From positions 1 through 6,584 of the forward strand of contig CAHJXG010000100.1 of NCBI GenBank assembly GCA_903644035.1: a stretch of 6,584 bases of DNA. The letters run 5' to 3'. The position numbers and the translations under genes were made by a program. The stretch is from Rhodospirillales bacterium. Its GTDB lineage: Bacteria > Pseudomonadota > Alphaproteobacteria > Acetobacterales > Acetobacteraceae. Numbering within the stretch: the first letter of the stretch is position 1; each line of letters opens with the position of its first letter. Positions 1-5,514 of the stretch are shown here, one piece after another. A model generated the notes under the pieces. The model saw nothing but the letters and a program-made list of their open reading frames with translations. It ran no database searches and was not told the DNA's origin.

Positions 1-1
1 G

Positions 2-175
2 TCCCGCGGCGCCGCCGCCCGGCTCGGCATGGTGGATCAGGGCGTGGGCGACGTGGTGCTCGCGGCCGTCAGCACGAGGACGCCGGAGGAGGTGGCGGAG
101 GCGCCGGAGGATCGGAGCGGCCCGTTCAGTCCTCGGCCACGTGATCGGCCACATACGCGCCGCGCGCGCCCATAG
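2..175 (+). CDS. C-terminal end of an unrecognised protein (5' part outside window)
   Basis: Only the last 57 codons before a TAG stop are visible, so the gene enters from the left edge. I do not recognise the family. The readable part begins with an Ala/Arg/Gly stretch and continues as a plausible soluble helical segment (MVDQGVGDVVLAAV, then TPEEVAEAPED). The tail after that is rich in Arg and Pro and looks disordered. Support for coding is that this frame has nearly all G or C at third positions up to about base 130, while the other two plus-strand frames give Arg/Gly or Trp/Arg-rich low-complexity translations. Third-position G+C falls in the last 15 codons, which is where the frame runs into the opposite-strand yihY-like gene (50-bp tail-to-tail overlap). 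The true protein may therefore have acquired its last residues by stop-codon drift. No function can be assigned. Confidence 0.45.
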   Translation, partial: SRGAAARLGMVDQGVGDVVLAAVSTRTPEEVAEAPEDRSGPFSPRPRDRPHTRRARP

Positions 176-1178
176 GCCGCGGCGGCCCGTCCGTGCTGTC
201 GCGCGCCGTCTGAAGCTCCAGCTCCGCGTTCAGCTCCGCGCCCAGCAGGACCGCATAGACGGTGACGAAGAACCACATCATGACGCCCACCACGGTGCCG
301 AGCGGCCCGTAGGTCGCGTCATAGGTCGCGAACTGCGCCACGTAGAACGAGAACAGCGCCGACACCAGTACCCACAGCACCGTCGCCGCCACCGAGCCCG
401 GCGTCACCCAGCGCCACCGCGGACGCTCCCGCGACGGCCCGTAGCGATACAGCAGCGACAGGCCGACCAGGATCGCCAGCACCAGCAGCACGAAGCTCGC
501 GATGCGGATCAGCGTGGCCTGGTGCGCGGTGATCCCCAGCCCGGCCAACAGCGCAGGCAGCCCGACCAGCAGCGACAGGCCGATGGCGGCGCTCAGGATC
601 GCCATGATGGTGATGGCGAACGACCTTAACTGGAATTGCAGGAAGCTGCGGCGCTCCCGCTCCTCGTAGGCGAGGTTGAGCGCCGCGATGATCGACTTGG
701 TGCCGGTCGCCGAGCTCCACAGCGTCACCGCCGTGTTGAGCAGCAGATGCAGGCCGAGCGAGCCCGGCGGCTTGCTGACCAGCATGTGCACCCGCTCCGA
801 GATCAGCTGCCAGGCCGAGGGCGGCAGCAGGGCGCGGAGCACCTCAAGCTGCGGCTCCACGGTGGCCGGGTCGAACAGCAGGCCGTAGATCGAGATCAGC
901 ATGGAAATCGCCGGGAACAGCGCCAGTGTCGCGTAGAACGCGCAGCCGGCGGCGACGAGGGAGATGCGGTCGGTCAGCATCTCGATGAAGACCCGGCGCA
1001 GCACCGCTTTCCAGCCGTGCCAGGGGATCTCCGCCGGCGCCTCGGCGTGGCGGCCGAGCGCCACGGCGCAGGGTTCCAGCACGAGGCGCGCGGATTCGGC
1101 GCCGGGTCCGGCAGCGTCGCCGCGGGGATCGGCGGACCCGGGCGGCACGGCGGCGGGCGGTAGATCAATGGCCCTCAT
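126..1178 (-). CDS. YihY/virulence factor BrkB family inner-membrane protein
   Basis: This 350-residue integral membrane protein belongs to the YihY/BrkB family (once misnamed ribonuclease BN). The biochemical role of the family is not established. About six hydrophobic segments are visible, near residues 73-101, 141-160, 186-212, 222-245, 262-284 and 291-315. The family signature is clear: the conserved start of the first helix (DRISLVAAGCAFYATLALFP), WSSATGTKSIIAALNLAY near 154-171, and the C-terminal YGPLGTVVGVMMWFF followed by LLGAELNAELE (290-321). The first 50 or so residues are Pro/Ala/Gly-rich, probably cytoplasmic and disordered, and longer than in many relatives, so an internal start is possible. 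I kept the ATG at 1178 because a GAGG Shine-Dalgarno-like run lies 10 nt upstream on the minus strand. The last 15 or so residues are polar. The gene stands alone, divergent from the decarboxylase and convergent with the partial gene at the left edge. Confidence 0.93.
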   Translation of the reverse strand: MRAIDLPPAAVPPGSADPRGDAAGPGAESARLVLEPCAVALGRHAEAPAEIPWHGWKAVLRRVFIEMLTDRISLVAAGCAFYATLALFPAISMLISIYGLLFDPATVEPQLEVLRALLPPSAWQLISERVHMLVSKPPGSLGLHLLLNTAVTLWSSATGTKSIIAALNLAYEERERRSFLQFQLRSFAITIMAILSAAIGLSLLVGLPALLAGLGITAHQATLIRIASFVLLVLAILVGLSLLYRYGPSRERPRWRWVTPGSVAATVLWVLVSALFSFYVAQFATYDATYGPLGTVVGVMMWFFVTVYAVLLGAELNAELELQTARDSTDGPPRPMGARGAYVADHVAED

Positions 1179-1516
1179 CGCTGAAATACCTCAACCAAAG
1201 CAGCCTGTTGCGGCGGTAGGTTAATGCTTTGTTTATTCTTCGAAAAGCCGACACTTCATAACCTGGGACTCTGCCTGAGAATAATCGCGGCCCAAGCGGA
1301 ATTTTCTCTTGCGCAGGGGGGGGTGTAGTCCTATTTCCGCGTCCACGCAGCAACGCACGTGCCTCTGGCCCCTGGGGTTACGCAACGACGTCAAGCGTTC
1401 TGGCACACCTCGCTTCCGCTAGTTCGTTCGACCGTTCCGTCAACCCGCCCGCCGGCCTTGCCCGGCAGGCACGCCCCCATCTGATCGGGGGCGTCCGACC
1501 ATGGAGACTAGGCGCG
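1179..1516. other. Divergent intergenic region between yihY-like gene and decarboxylase
   Basis: This 338-bp spacer separates two divergent genes. The part near the yihY-like gene (about 1185-1320) is clearly more A+T-rich than the surrounding genes, as expected for promoters on both strands. An AATAAT hexamer at 1280-1285 is a possible plus-strand -10 box, but I see no convincing -35 partner. Position 1316-1323 is an unbroken run of eight G. Further right the sequence becomes G+C-rich again and contains a GCACGTGC palindrome (1355-1362) and several inverted repeats just before the decarboxylase. No protein gene with the local codon signature and no tRNA-like fold was seen. Confidence 0.6.
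1393..1494 (+). promoter_or_regulatory. Structured 5' leader of the decarboxylase (candidate speF-type RNA)
   Basis: Three successive inverted repeats lie just upstream of the decarboxylase start. AAGCG (1393-1397) pairs with CGCTT (1411-1415). GCCGG (1451-1455) pairs with CCGGC (1462-1466). The strongest is a perfect 8-bp stem, ACGCCCCC (1471-1478) with GGGGGCGT (1487-1494), closing an 8-nt loop and ending 8 nt before the GGAG ribosome-binding sequence at 1503-1506. No U-run follows the last stem, so a translational rather than terminator mechanism would fit better. It is known that alphaproteobacterial genes for this type of ornithine decarboxylase are often preceded by the speF RNA motif. 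I infer that this leader could be a member, but I cannot verify the consensus by eye. Confidence 0.35.
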
Positions 1517-2647
1517 ATGACCCCTAAGATCGCAGCGTACTTGGCTGACCAATCGCCGGCCACCCCCTGCCTCGTGCTGGACGTGGACCGGGTCGAGCAG
1601 AACTACCGCACGCTGCTGGGCGCCCTGCCGCTCGCGCGCGTGTATTACGCCGTGAAGGCCAACCCGGCCGCGCCCATCCTGCAGCGCCTGGTCGGCCTCG
1701 GCAGCAGCTTCGACGCGGCCTCGTTCGAGGAGATCGAGTTCTGCCTCGCCGCTGGCGCCCGGCCGTCGGCCATCAGCTATGGCAACACCATCAAGAAGGT
1801 GTCCGCGATCCAGCGCGCCCATGCAGCAGGCGTGGACATGTTCGCCTTCGACAGCCTTGAAGAGTTGGAGAAGCTTGCCGAGCACGCACCCGGCGCGCGG
1901 GTGTATTGCCGCCTCTTGGTGCAGAACGACGGCGCCGAGTGGCCGTTGTCCCGCAAGTTCGGCACGACGGTCGAGACGGCGCGCGAGTTGATGATCCGCG
2001 CGGGCGAGCTGGGCCTCGACCCCTACGGCCTGTCGTTCCACGTCGGCAGCCAGCAGACGACGACCGGCAGCTACGAGACGGCGATCGGCCGGGTCGCCAT
2101 GCTGTTCACCGACCTGGCAGCGGCCGGCGTGAACCTGCGCATGGTGAACCTCGGCGGCGGCTACCCCGTGCGCTACCGCGACGAGATCCCCGGCATCGAC
2201 CGTTTCGCCGATGCCATCATGCACGCGATGACGCAGCACTTCGGCAACGATCTGCCGGAGATCCTGGTGGAGCCGGGCCGCTTCCTGGTCGGCGACGCCG
2301 GGGTGGTGGAGGCGGAGGTCGTGCTGGTCTGCCACAAGGCGAAGGGCGACCCGGTGCGCTGGGTCTATCTCGACATCGGGCGGTTCGGCGGCCTGGCGGA
2401 GACGGAGGGCGAGTCGATCAAGTATTGCTTCATGACCGGCCATGACGGCGAGGAGACCGGGCCGGTCGCGATTGCCGGGCCGACCTGCGACGGTGCGGAC
2501 ATCCTGTATGAACGCGCCAACTACCGCCTGCCTCTGGCGCTGCGTTGCGGCGACCGCGTGCAGATCGCGTCCACAGGCGCCTACGTCACGACCTACGCCA
2601 GCCAGCGCTTCAACGGCTTCGCCCCGCTGGCCGAGCATTACGTCTGA
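1517..2647 (+). CDS. Fold III PLP-dependent ornithine (lysine/ornithine) decarboxylase
   Basis: This 376-residue cytoplasmic enzyme should convert L-ornithine to putrescine with CO2 release, the entry step of polyamine synthesis; related bacterial enzymes also take lysine (giving cadaverine). It is the eukaryotic-like, alanine-racemase-fold type, not the large E. coli SpeC/SpeF type. The PLP Schiff-base lysine is K47 in YAVKANP. The barrel also carries FHVGSQ (174-179, H175 stacking on PLP), the phosphate-binding loop GGGYP (213-217) and EPGR (252-255). The C-terminal beta domain has GPTCDGAD (321-328), with C324 and D325 completing the partner subunit's active site in the obligate dimer. Y356 in GAYV probably contacts the PLP phosphate, and FNGF (365-368) is typical of ornithine decarboxylases. 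All key residues are intact and the length is normal for the compact bacterial form. The ATG has GGAG 10 nt upstream. The gene appears monocistronic, with a hairpin leader and a 3' stem-loop. Ornithine versus dual lysine/ornithine preference cannot be settled by eye. Confidence 0.93.
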   Translation: MTPKIAAYLADQSPATPCLVLDVDRVEQNYRTLLGALPLARVYYAVKANPAAPILQRLVGLGSSFDAASFEEIEFCLAAGARPSAISYGNTIKKVSAIQRAHAAGVDMFAFDSLEELEKLAEHAPGARVYCRLLVQNDGAEWPLSRKFGTTVETARELMIRAGELGLDPYGLSFHVGSQQTTTGSYETAIGRVAMLFTDLAAAGVNLRMVNLGGGYPVRYRDEIPGIDRFADAIMHAMTQHFGNDLPEILVEPGRFLVGDAGVVEAEVVLVCHKAKGDPVRWVYLDIGRFGGLAETEGESIKYCFMTGHDGEETGPVAIAGPTCDGADILYERANYRLPLALRCGDRVQIASTGAYVTTYASQRFNGFAPLAEHYV

Positions 2648-2657
2648 CACGCGTTGC

Positions 2658-2685
2658 GGAGGGCGGCTGCATCAGGCCGCCCTCC
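2658..2685 (+). terminator. Perfect stem-loop downstream of the decarboxylase
   Basis: GGAGGGCGGC (2658-2667) and GCCGCCCTCC (2676-2685) form a perfect 10-bp G+C-rich stem with an 8-nt loop, starting 10 nt after the decarboxylase stop. The sequence after it is A/T-rich but only mixed (GTAATTATT), not a clean T-run. It could be a weak intrinsic terminator or an mRNA 3'-end stabiliser. Its location between the decarboxylase and the promoter-like island of the kinase supports a transcript boundary here. Confidence 0.55.
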
Positions 2686-2696
2686 CGGTGTCGTAA

Positions 2697-2734
2697 TTAT
2701 TAAACTTGCGTCGTTGTGCGATAATCGTTATGCT
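2697..2734 (+). promoter_or_regulatory. Candidate promoter of the kinase/KaiC/receiver unit
   Basis: This is a short A+T-rich island in an otherwise G+C-rich region. Two overlapping sigma-70-like arrangements can be read: TTGCGT (2706-2711) with a 17-nt spacer to TATGCT (2729-2734), and a poorer TTATTA (2697-2702) with a 17-nt spacer to GATAAT (2720-2725). Either would place the transcript start only about 5-15 nt before the TTG proposed as the kinase start, giving a very short leader. Assignment is by pattern only. Confidence 0.35.
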
Positions 2735-2745
2735 TACGATCAAAG

Positions 2746-3552
2746 TTGGCATGGGCGATCAATTTCGTGACACAGCGCGGGGACACCTTATCGGCTGACT
2801 CCCTGTTGACCATCTCCGCCTTGCAGCAGGAGGTGGCGCGGCTCCGCGATGCCGTGCAGGCGCGGAACGAATTCATTTCCGTCGCCGCACATGAGATGCG
2901 CAACCCGCTGACCTCGCTGCTGATGACGGTGCAGTCGATGCGCAGCACGACGGAACAGCAGGCCGGGACGCCGGATCAGATCGTCACCGGCCTGGTCCGG
3001 CTGGACCGCGTCGTCCAGCACTACGTCAAGCGCTGCGACTCGATGCTCGACATCTCCCGCCTGTCCTCCGACATGTTCCGCATCGAGTGGGTGGAGACGG
3101 ACCTGGCCGCGGTGCTGCATGATGTCGTGGAGGGTCTGGCACCTTACGCGGACCGGGCCGGCTCACCGATCGACCTCGTGGCGCCCGACACGCTGGCTGG
3201 AACCTGGGATGAGTTGGCGGTGCAGCAGGTCATCGAGAACCTGGTGTCGAACGCCATCAAGTACGGCGCGAAGAAGCCGATCACCGTGTCCCTATGGACG
3301 GAGCCGGGCCTGGTGGCGCTCGACGTGCGCGACCAGGGCATCGGCATCAGCGCCGCCGATCAGGCGCGCATCTTCTCCCCCTTTGAGCGCGCGGTATCGC
3401 GGCAGCAGCACCAGGGATTCGGGCTGGGCCTCTGGGTGGTCGGCCGCCTGGTGGGCGCAATGGGCGGCACCGTTCAAGTTTCGAGTGATGTCGGCCAAGG
3501 CTCGACTTTCAGCGTGCGGCTCCCGCACGGCCGGGATACAAGCCCGGGGTAG
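2746..3552 (+). CDS. Soluble sensor-less histidine kinase (HisKA-HATPase_c)
   Basis: This cytoplasmic two-component kinase of up to 268 residues should autophosphorylate on a histidine and pass the phosphate to a receiver, most plausibly the one encoded two genes downstream. After a short N terminus, a helical segment that may form a coiled coil (about residues 24-43) runs into the dimerisation domain, with the H-box HEMRNPLT and phosphoacceptor H49. The ATP-binding domain has an N-box (ENLVSNAIKYG, 164-174), G1 box DQGIG (196-200), F-box FSPFER (210-215) and G2 box GFGLGLW (224-230), all intact. There are no membrane segments, no PAS, GAF or LOV domain and no KaiB-like domain, so it is not SasA. 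The start is uncertain: TTG at 2746 lacks a clear ribosome-binding site and an in-frame GTG at 2767 is an alternative; a stop at 2722-2724 closes the frame upstream. It is followed 26 nt later by the KaiC-like gene. Confidence 0.88.
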   Translation: MAWAINFVTQRGDTLSADSLLTISALQQEVARLRDAVQARNEFISVAAHEMRNPLTSLLMTVQSMRSTTEQQAGTPDQIVTGLVRLDRVVQHYVKRCDSMLDISRLSSDMFRIEWVETDLAAVLHDVVEGLAPYADRAGSPIDLVAPDTLAGTWDELAVQQVIENLVSNAIKYGAKKPITVSLWTEPGLVALDVRDQGIGISAADQARIFSPFERAVSRQQHQGFGLGLWVVGRLVGAMGGTVQVSSDVGQGSTFSVRLPHGRDTSPG

Positions 3553-3578
3553 TCAGAGTCGCCCAGCATGAGGACGCG

Positions 3579-5030
3579 TTGCCCAACCAGTTCCGCAGCG
3601 GCATCGAAGGGCTGGACATCATTCTGGCCGGAGGGTTCATTCCCGGAGGGATCACCATCATCCAGGGCCGGCCCGGCACCGGCAAGACCATCCTCGCCAA
3701 CCAGATGTGCTTTCGCCACGCCCACTCCGGCGGACGCGCGCTTTATGTGACCCTCCTGGCCGAGAGCCATGCCCGCATGCTCATGCATCTGGGCAGCCTG
3801 GAGTTCTTCGACCGCACGGCGATCCCGGACAAAATCAATTACGTCAGCGCCTTCACCGTGCTGGAGGCGGACGGGCTGCGCGGCCTGCTGACCCTGCTGC
3901 GGCGCGAGGTGCAGGCGCACGACGCCACCCTGATGGTGCTGGACGGCCTGGTCGCCGCCGAGCGCAAGGCTGGGTCCGACATGGAATACAAGAAATTCGT
4001 CCACGGGCTGCAGATCCAGGCGGCGGTCGCCAATTGCGCCATGTTCCTGGTGAGCAACGCCGAAGATGACGAGGCAGAGGTCACGGCCGAGCACACCATG
4101 GTCGATTGCGTGATCGACCTGCGGAGCCGCCTGTATGACTGGCGCGCCGAGCGCGATCTTGAGGTGCTGAAGCGCCGCGGTGCCGATTTCCTGCTCGGCC
4201 GTCACGCGCTCGACATCACCGGCGCCGGCATCAGTGTTCATCCGCGGTTCGAGGCGTGCCAGGCCCGGCCGCGCCGCGACGCCCGGCCCACCGGCATCAA
4301 GCTTCCCTCCGGCCTGCCGCCGCTCGACGGCATGTTCAGCGGCGGCCTCCCGGAGCACTCGGCGACCGTGCTGGAAGGCCCGCCCGGCGTTGGCAAGACG
4401 ACGGCCGGTCTGCAGTTCCTCGGCCCCTGCGGCGCGGCCGAGCCGGGCCTGCTGTTCACCACCACGAACAGCCCGGAGGCGGTACTCGCCAAGGCCCGCA
4501 CCCTCGACCTGCCGGTCGCGGGGCTGATCGACGCGGGCCACGTCGGGATCGCCTGGCAGTCCAGCACCGACGGTCTGCTCGACGCGGCGCTGCACGGGCT
4601 GATGCGGGCGGTGCGCCGCACCGGCGCGCGGCGGCTGTGCATCGACAGCCTGACCGGGCTGCTGCAACTGGCATCGGACCGCTCCCGGCTGCCGGCCGTG
4701 TTCGCCGCCCTGGTGCACGAGTTGCGCATCTTGGGCGTCACCAGCCTGTTCACCTCGGAAATCGACGACTCCGGCCGGTACGGGGTGCTGCCCACGTCCG
4801 GGGCGATGCACGCCCACCTGTCCGGTGTCGCCGACAACGTCGTCGTCCTGCGCACGGCCCGGCGCCGGTCATCGCTGACCCGGCTGATTTCGGTGTTCAA
4901 GGCGCGCGACGCGCAGATCGACCCCAGGGTGCGCAGCTACCAGATCAGCCGGGGCGGCATCGCTATCGACGACCCGTCGGATGGCCCGGAGGCGCTTCGA
5001 TCCGGCCGCCCGGCGCGCCCGGAGACCTGA
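3579..5030 (+). CDS. Double-domain KaiC/RAD55-like P-loop ATPase
   Basis: This 483-residue soluble ATPase has two KaiC-like RecA domains, roughly residues 1-225 and 237-465. Domain I has Walker A GRPGTGKT (30-37, K36), the switch segment TLLAES with E62 as likely catalytic base, Walker B LMVLDGL (118-124, D122) and a K-x-R finger (K198/R200). Domain II has Walker A GPPGVGKT (267-274, K273), Walker B LCIDSL (353-358, D356) and K441/R443. In domain II the position of the catalytic glutamate(s) reads T296-N297, so hydrolysis there may be impaired. Of the KaiC phosphosite pair, the HLS stretch (413-415) keeps a serine, while the next residue is Gly. The family probably forms hexamers; its role outside cyanobacteria is mostly unknown. 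The start is TTG with AGGA at 3571-3574 close upstream, and there is no in-frame ATG or GTG upstream before a stop at 3486-3488. It sits between a histidine kinase and a receiver gene, which suggests a signalling input role. There is no KaiB or KaiA here, so kaiC is not used as a symbol. Confidence 0.9.
   Translation: MPNQFRSGIEGLDIILAGGFIPGGITIIQGRPGTGKTILANQMCFRHAHSGGRALYVTLLAESHARMLMHLGSLEFFDRTAIPDKINYVSAFTVLEADGLRGLLTLLRREVQAHDATLMVLDGLVAAERKAGSDMEYKKFVHGLQIQAAVANCAMFLVSNAEDDEAEVTAEHTMVDCVIDLRSRLYDWRAERDLEVLKRRGADFLLGRHALDITGAGISVHPRFEACQARPRRDARPTGIKLPSGLPPLDGMFSGGLPEHSATVLEGPPGVGKTTAGLQFLGPCGAAEPGLLFTTTNSPEAVLAKARTLDLPVAGLIDAGHVGIAWQSSTDGLLDAALHGLMRAVRRTGARRLCIDSLTGLLQLASDRSRLPAVFAALVHELRILGVTSLFTSEIDDSGRYGVLPTSGAMHAHLSGVADNVVVLRTARRRSSLTRLISVFKARDAQIDPRVRSYQISRGGIAIDDPSDGPEALRSGRPARPET
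5021..5024 (+). promoter_or_regulatory. Ribosome-binding site that decides the receiver start
   Basis: GGAG lies 10 nt before the GTG at 5035, inside the last codons of the KaiC-like gene. It supports GTG 5035 over the upstream in-frame ATG at 4981, which would add an Arg-rich 18-residue extension before the receiver's first beta strand and a 50-bp overlap with the preceding gene. Confidence 0.6.
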
Positions 5031-5034
5031 CGGC

Positions 5035-5430
5035 GTGCGAACAATACTGGTCGTCGACGACGAGTTCGGTATCGCCGACGTGCTCGAAGCCATCCTGACG
5101 GATGAGGGTTTCAGCGTCGTCATCGCGGCGAACGGGAGGCAGGCGCTGGCCCGCATCGCGGAGCAGCGGCCCGATCTGATGCTGCTGGACTACATGATGC
5201 CGGTGCTCGACGGCGCCGGCGTGCTGCACGCGCTGGCCGCGGACCACAGCATCGACAGCCTTCCGGTCGTGGTCATGAGCGCCCTGCCGGAGGAGGCCGT
5301 CGCCGCCGTGACGCGACGCTACAAGGCGTTCCTGCGCAAGCCGTTCCGCATCCGCTCGATCATGGCGGCGATCGAGCAGGCGATGCCGGCCGATGGCGGC
5401 CCGCGCGGCACGGCCGGGGGCGCCGGGTAG
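5035..5430 (+). CDS. Single-domain response regulator (stand-alone receiver)
   Basis: This 131-residue cytoplasmic receiver protein has no output domain. It should accept phosphate from a histidine kinase, probably the one encoded two genes upstream, and act by protein contact. All receiver hallmarks are present: the acidic pocket D8/D9 right after the first beta strand (ILVVDDE), phosphoacceptor D52 in LMLLDYMMP, the Ser/Thr switch S82 (VVVMSA) and the conserved lysine K102 in RKPF. The Gly/Ala-rich tail after about residue 118 is probably disordered. GTG at 5035 is chosen because it puts the first strand at the very N terminus and has GGAG at good distance; an in-frame ATG at 4981 would lengthen the protein to 149 residues. 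The gap to the KaiC-like gene is only 4 nt, so the two are almost certainly cotranscribed and perhaps translationally coupled. The physiological target is not visible. Confidence 0.9.
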   Translation: MRTILVVDDEFGIADVLEAILTDEGFSVVIAANGRQALARIAEQRPDLMLLDYMMPVLDGAGVLHALAADHSIDSLPVVVMSALPEEAVAAVTRRYKAFLRKPFRIRSIMAAIEQAMPADGGPRGTAGGAG

Positions 5431-5474
5431 CCTCACCTTGCTGCGGCCATTCATCTGTGCCGAAATGCCGCGCA

Positions 5475-5507
5475 TCCGCCCGGGACCCTGCGCCCGGGCC
5501 TGGCGGA
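5475..5507 (+). promoter_or_regulatory. Inverted repeats covering the CoA-transferase ribosome-binding site
   Basis: GCCCGGG (5478-5484) and CCCGGGC (5493-5499) form a perfect 7-bp stem with an 8-nt loop. An overlapping alternative pairs TCCGCC (5475-5480) with GGCGGA (5502-5507), which includes the first bases of the GGAGG ribosome-binding site (5505-5509) placed 5 nt before the ATG. It could act as a partial terminator after the receiver gene or restrict translation of the next gene. In such G+C-rich DNA a chance repeat is also possible. Confidence 0.3.
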
Positions 5508-5514
5508 GGGCGTG

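Noticed and set aside
1224..1328. 34-codon plus-strand ORF in the divergent spacer, considered as a leader peptide
   Set aside because: Its codons end often in A or T, unlike the genes here, the nearest AGG lies only 3 nt before the ATG, and it shows no run of regulatory codons.
1165..1353. 62-codon minus-strand ORF upstream of the yihY-like gene
   Set aside because: It crosses the A+T-rich promoter region, overlaps the yihY-like start in another frame and has no recognisable product.
1508..2650. 380-codon open frame on the minus strand
   Set aside because: Antisense shadow of the decarboxylase; low-complexity Arg/Ala/His/Gln-rich product with no motif.
2658..2700. Strong intrinsic terminator
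   Set aside because: The stem is perfect, but a continuous T-run is missing, so I list it only as a probable terminator with moderate confidence.
3568..3750. ATG at 3568 as the start of the gene after the kinase
   Set aside because: It is in a different frame that gives a Ser/Arg/Pro-rich shadow; the KaiC-like frame begins at TTG 3579.
3474..4817. 447-codon open frame on the minus strand
   Set aside because: Antisense to the KaiC-like ATPase with intact Walker motifs; no recognisable domain in the translation.
3579..5030. True circadian clock kaiC
   Set aside because: No kaiA or kaiB nearby, no SasA-type kinase, and the second domain differs at the catalytic glutamate and at the phosphothreonine position.
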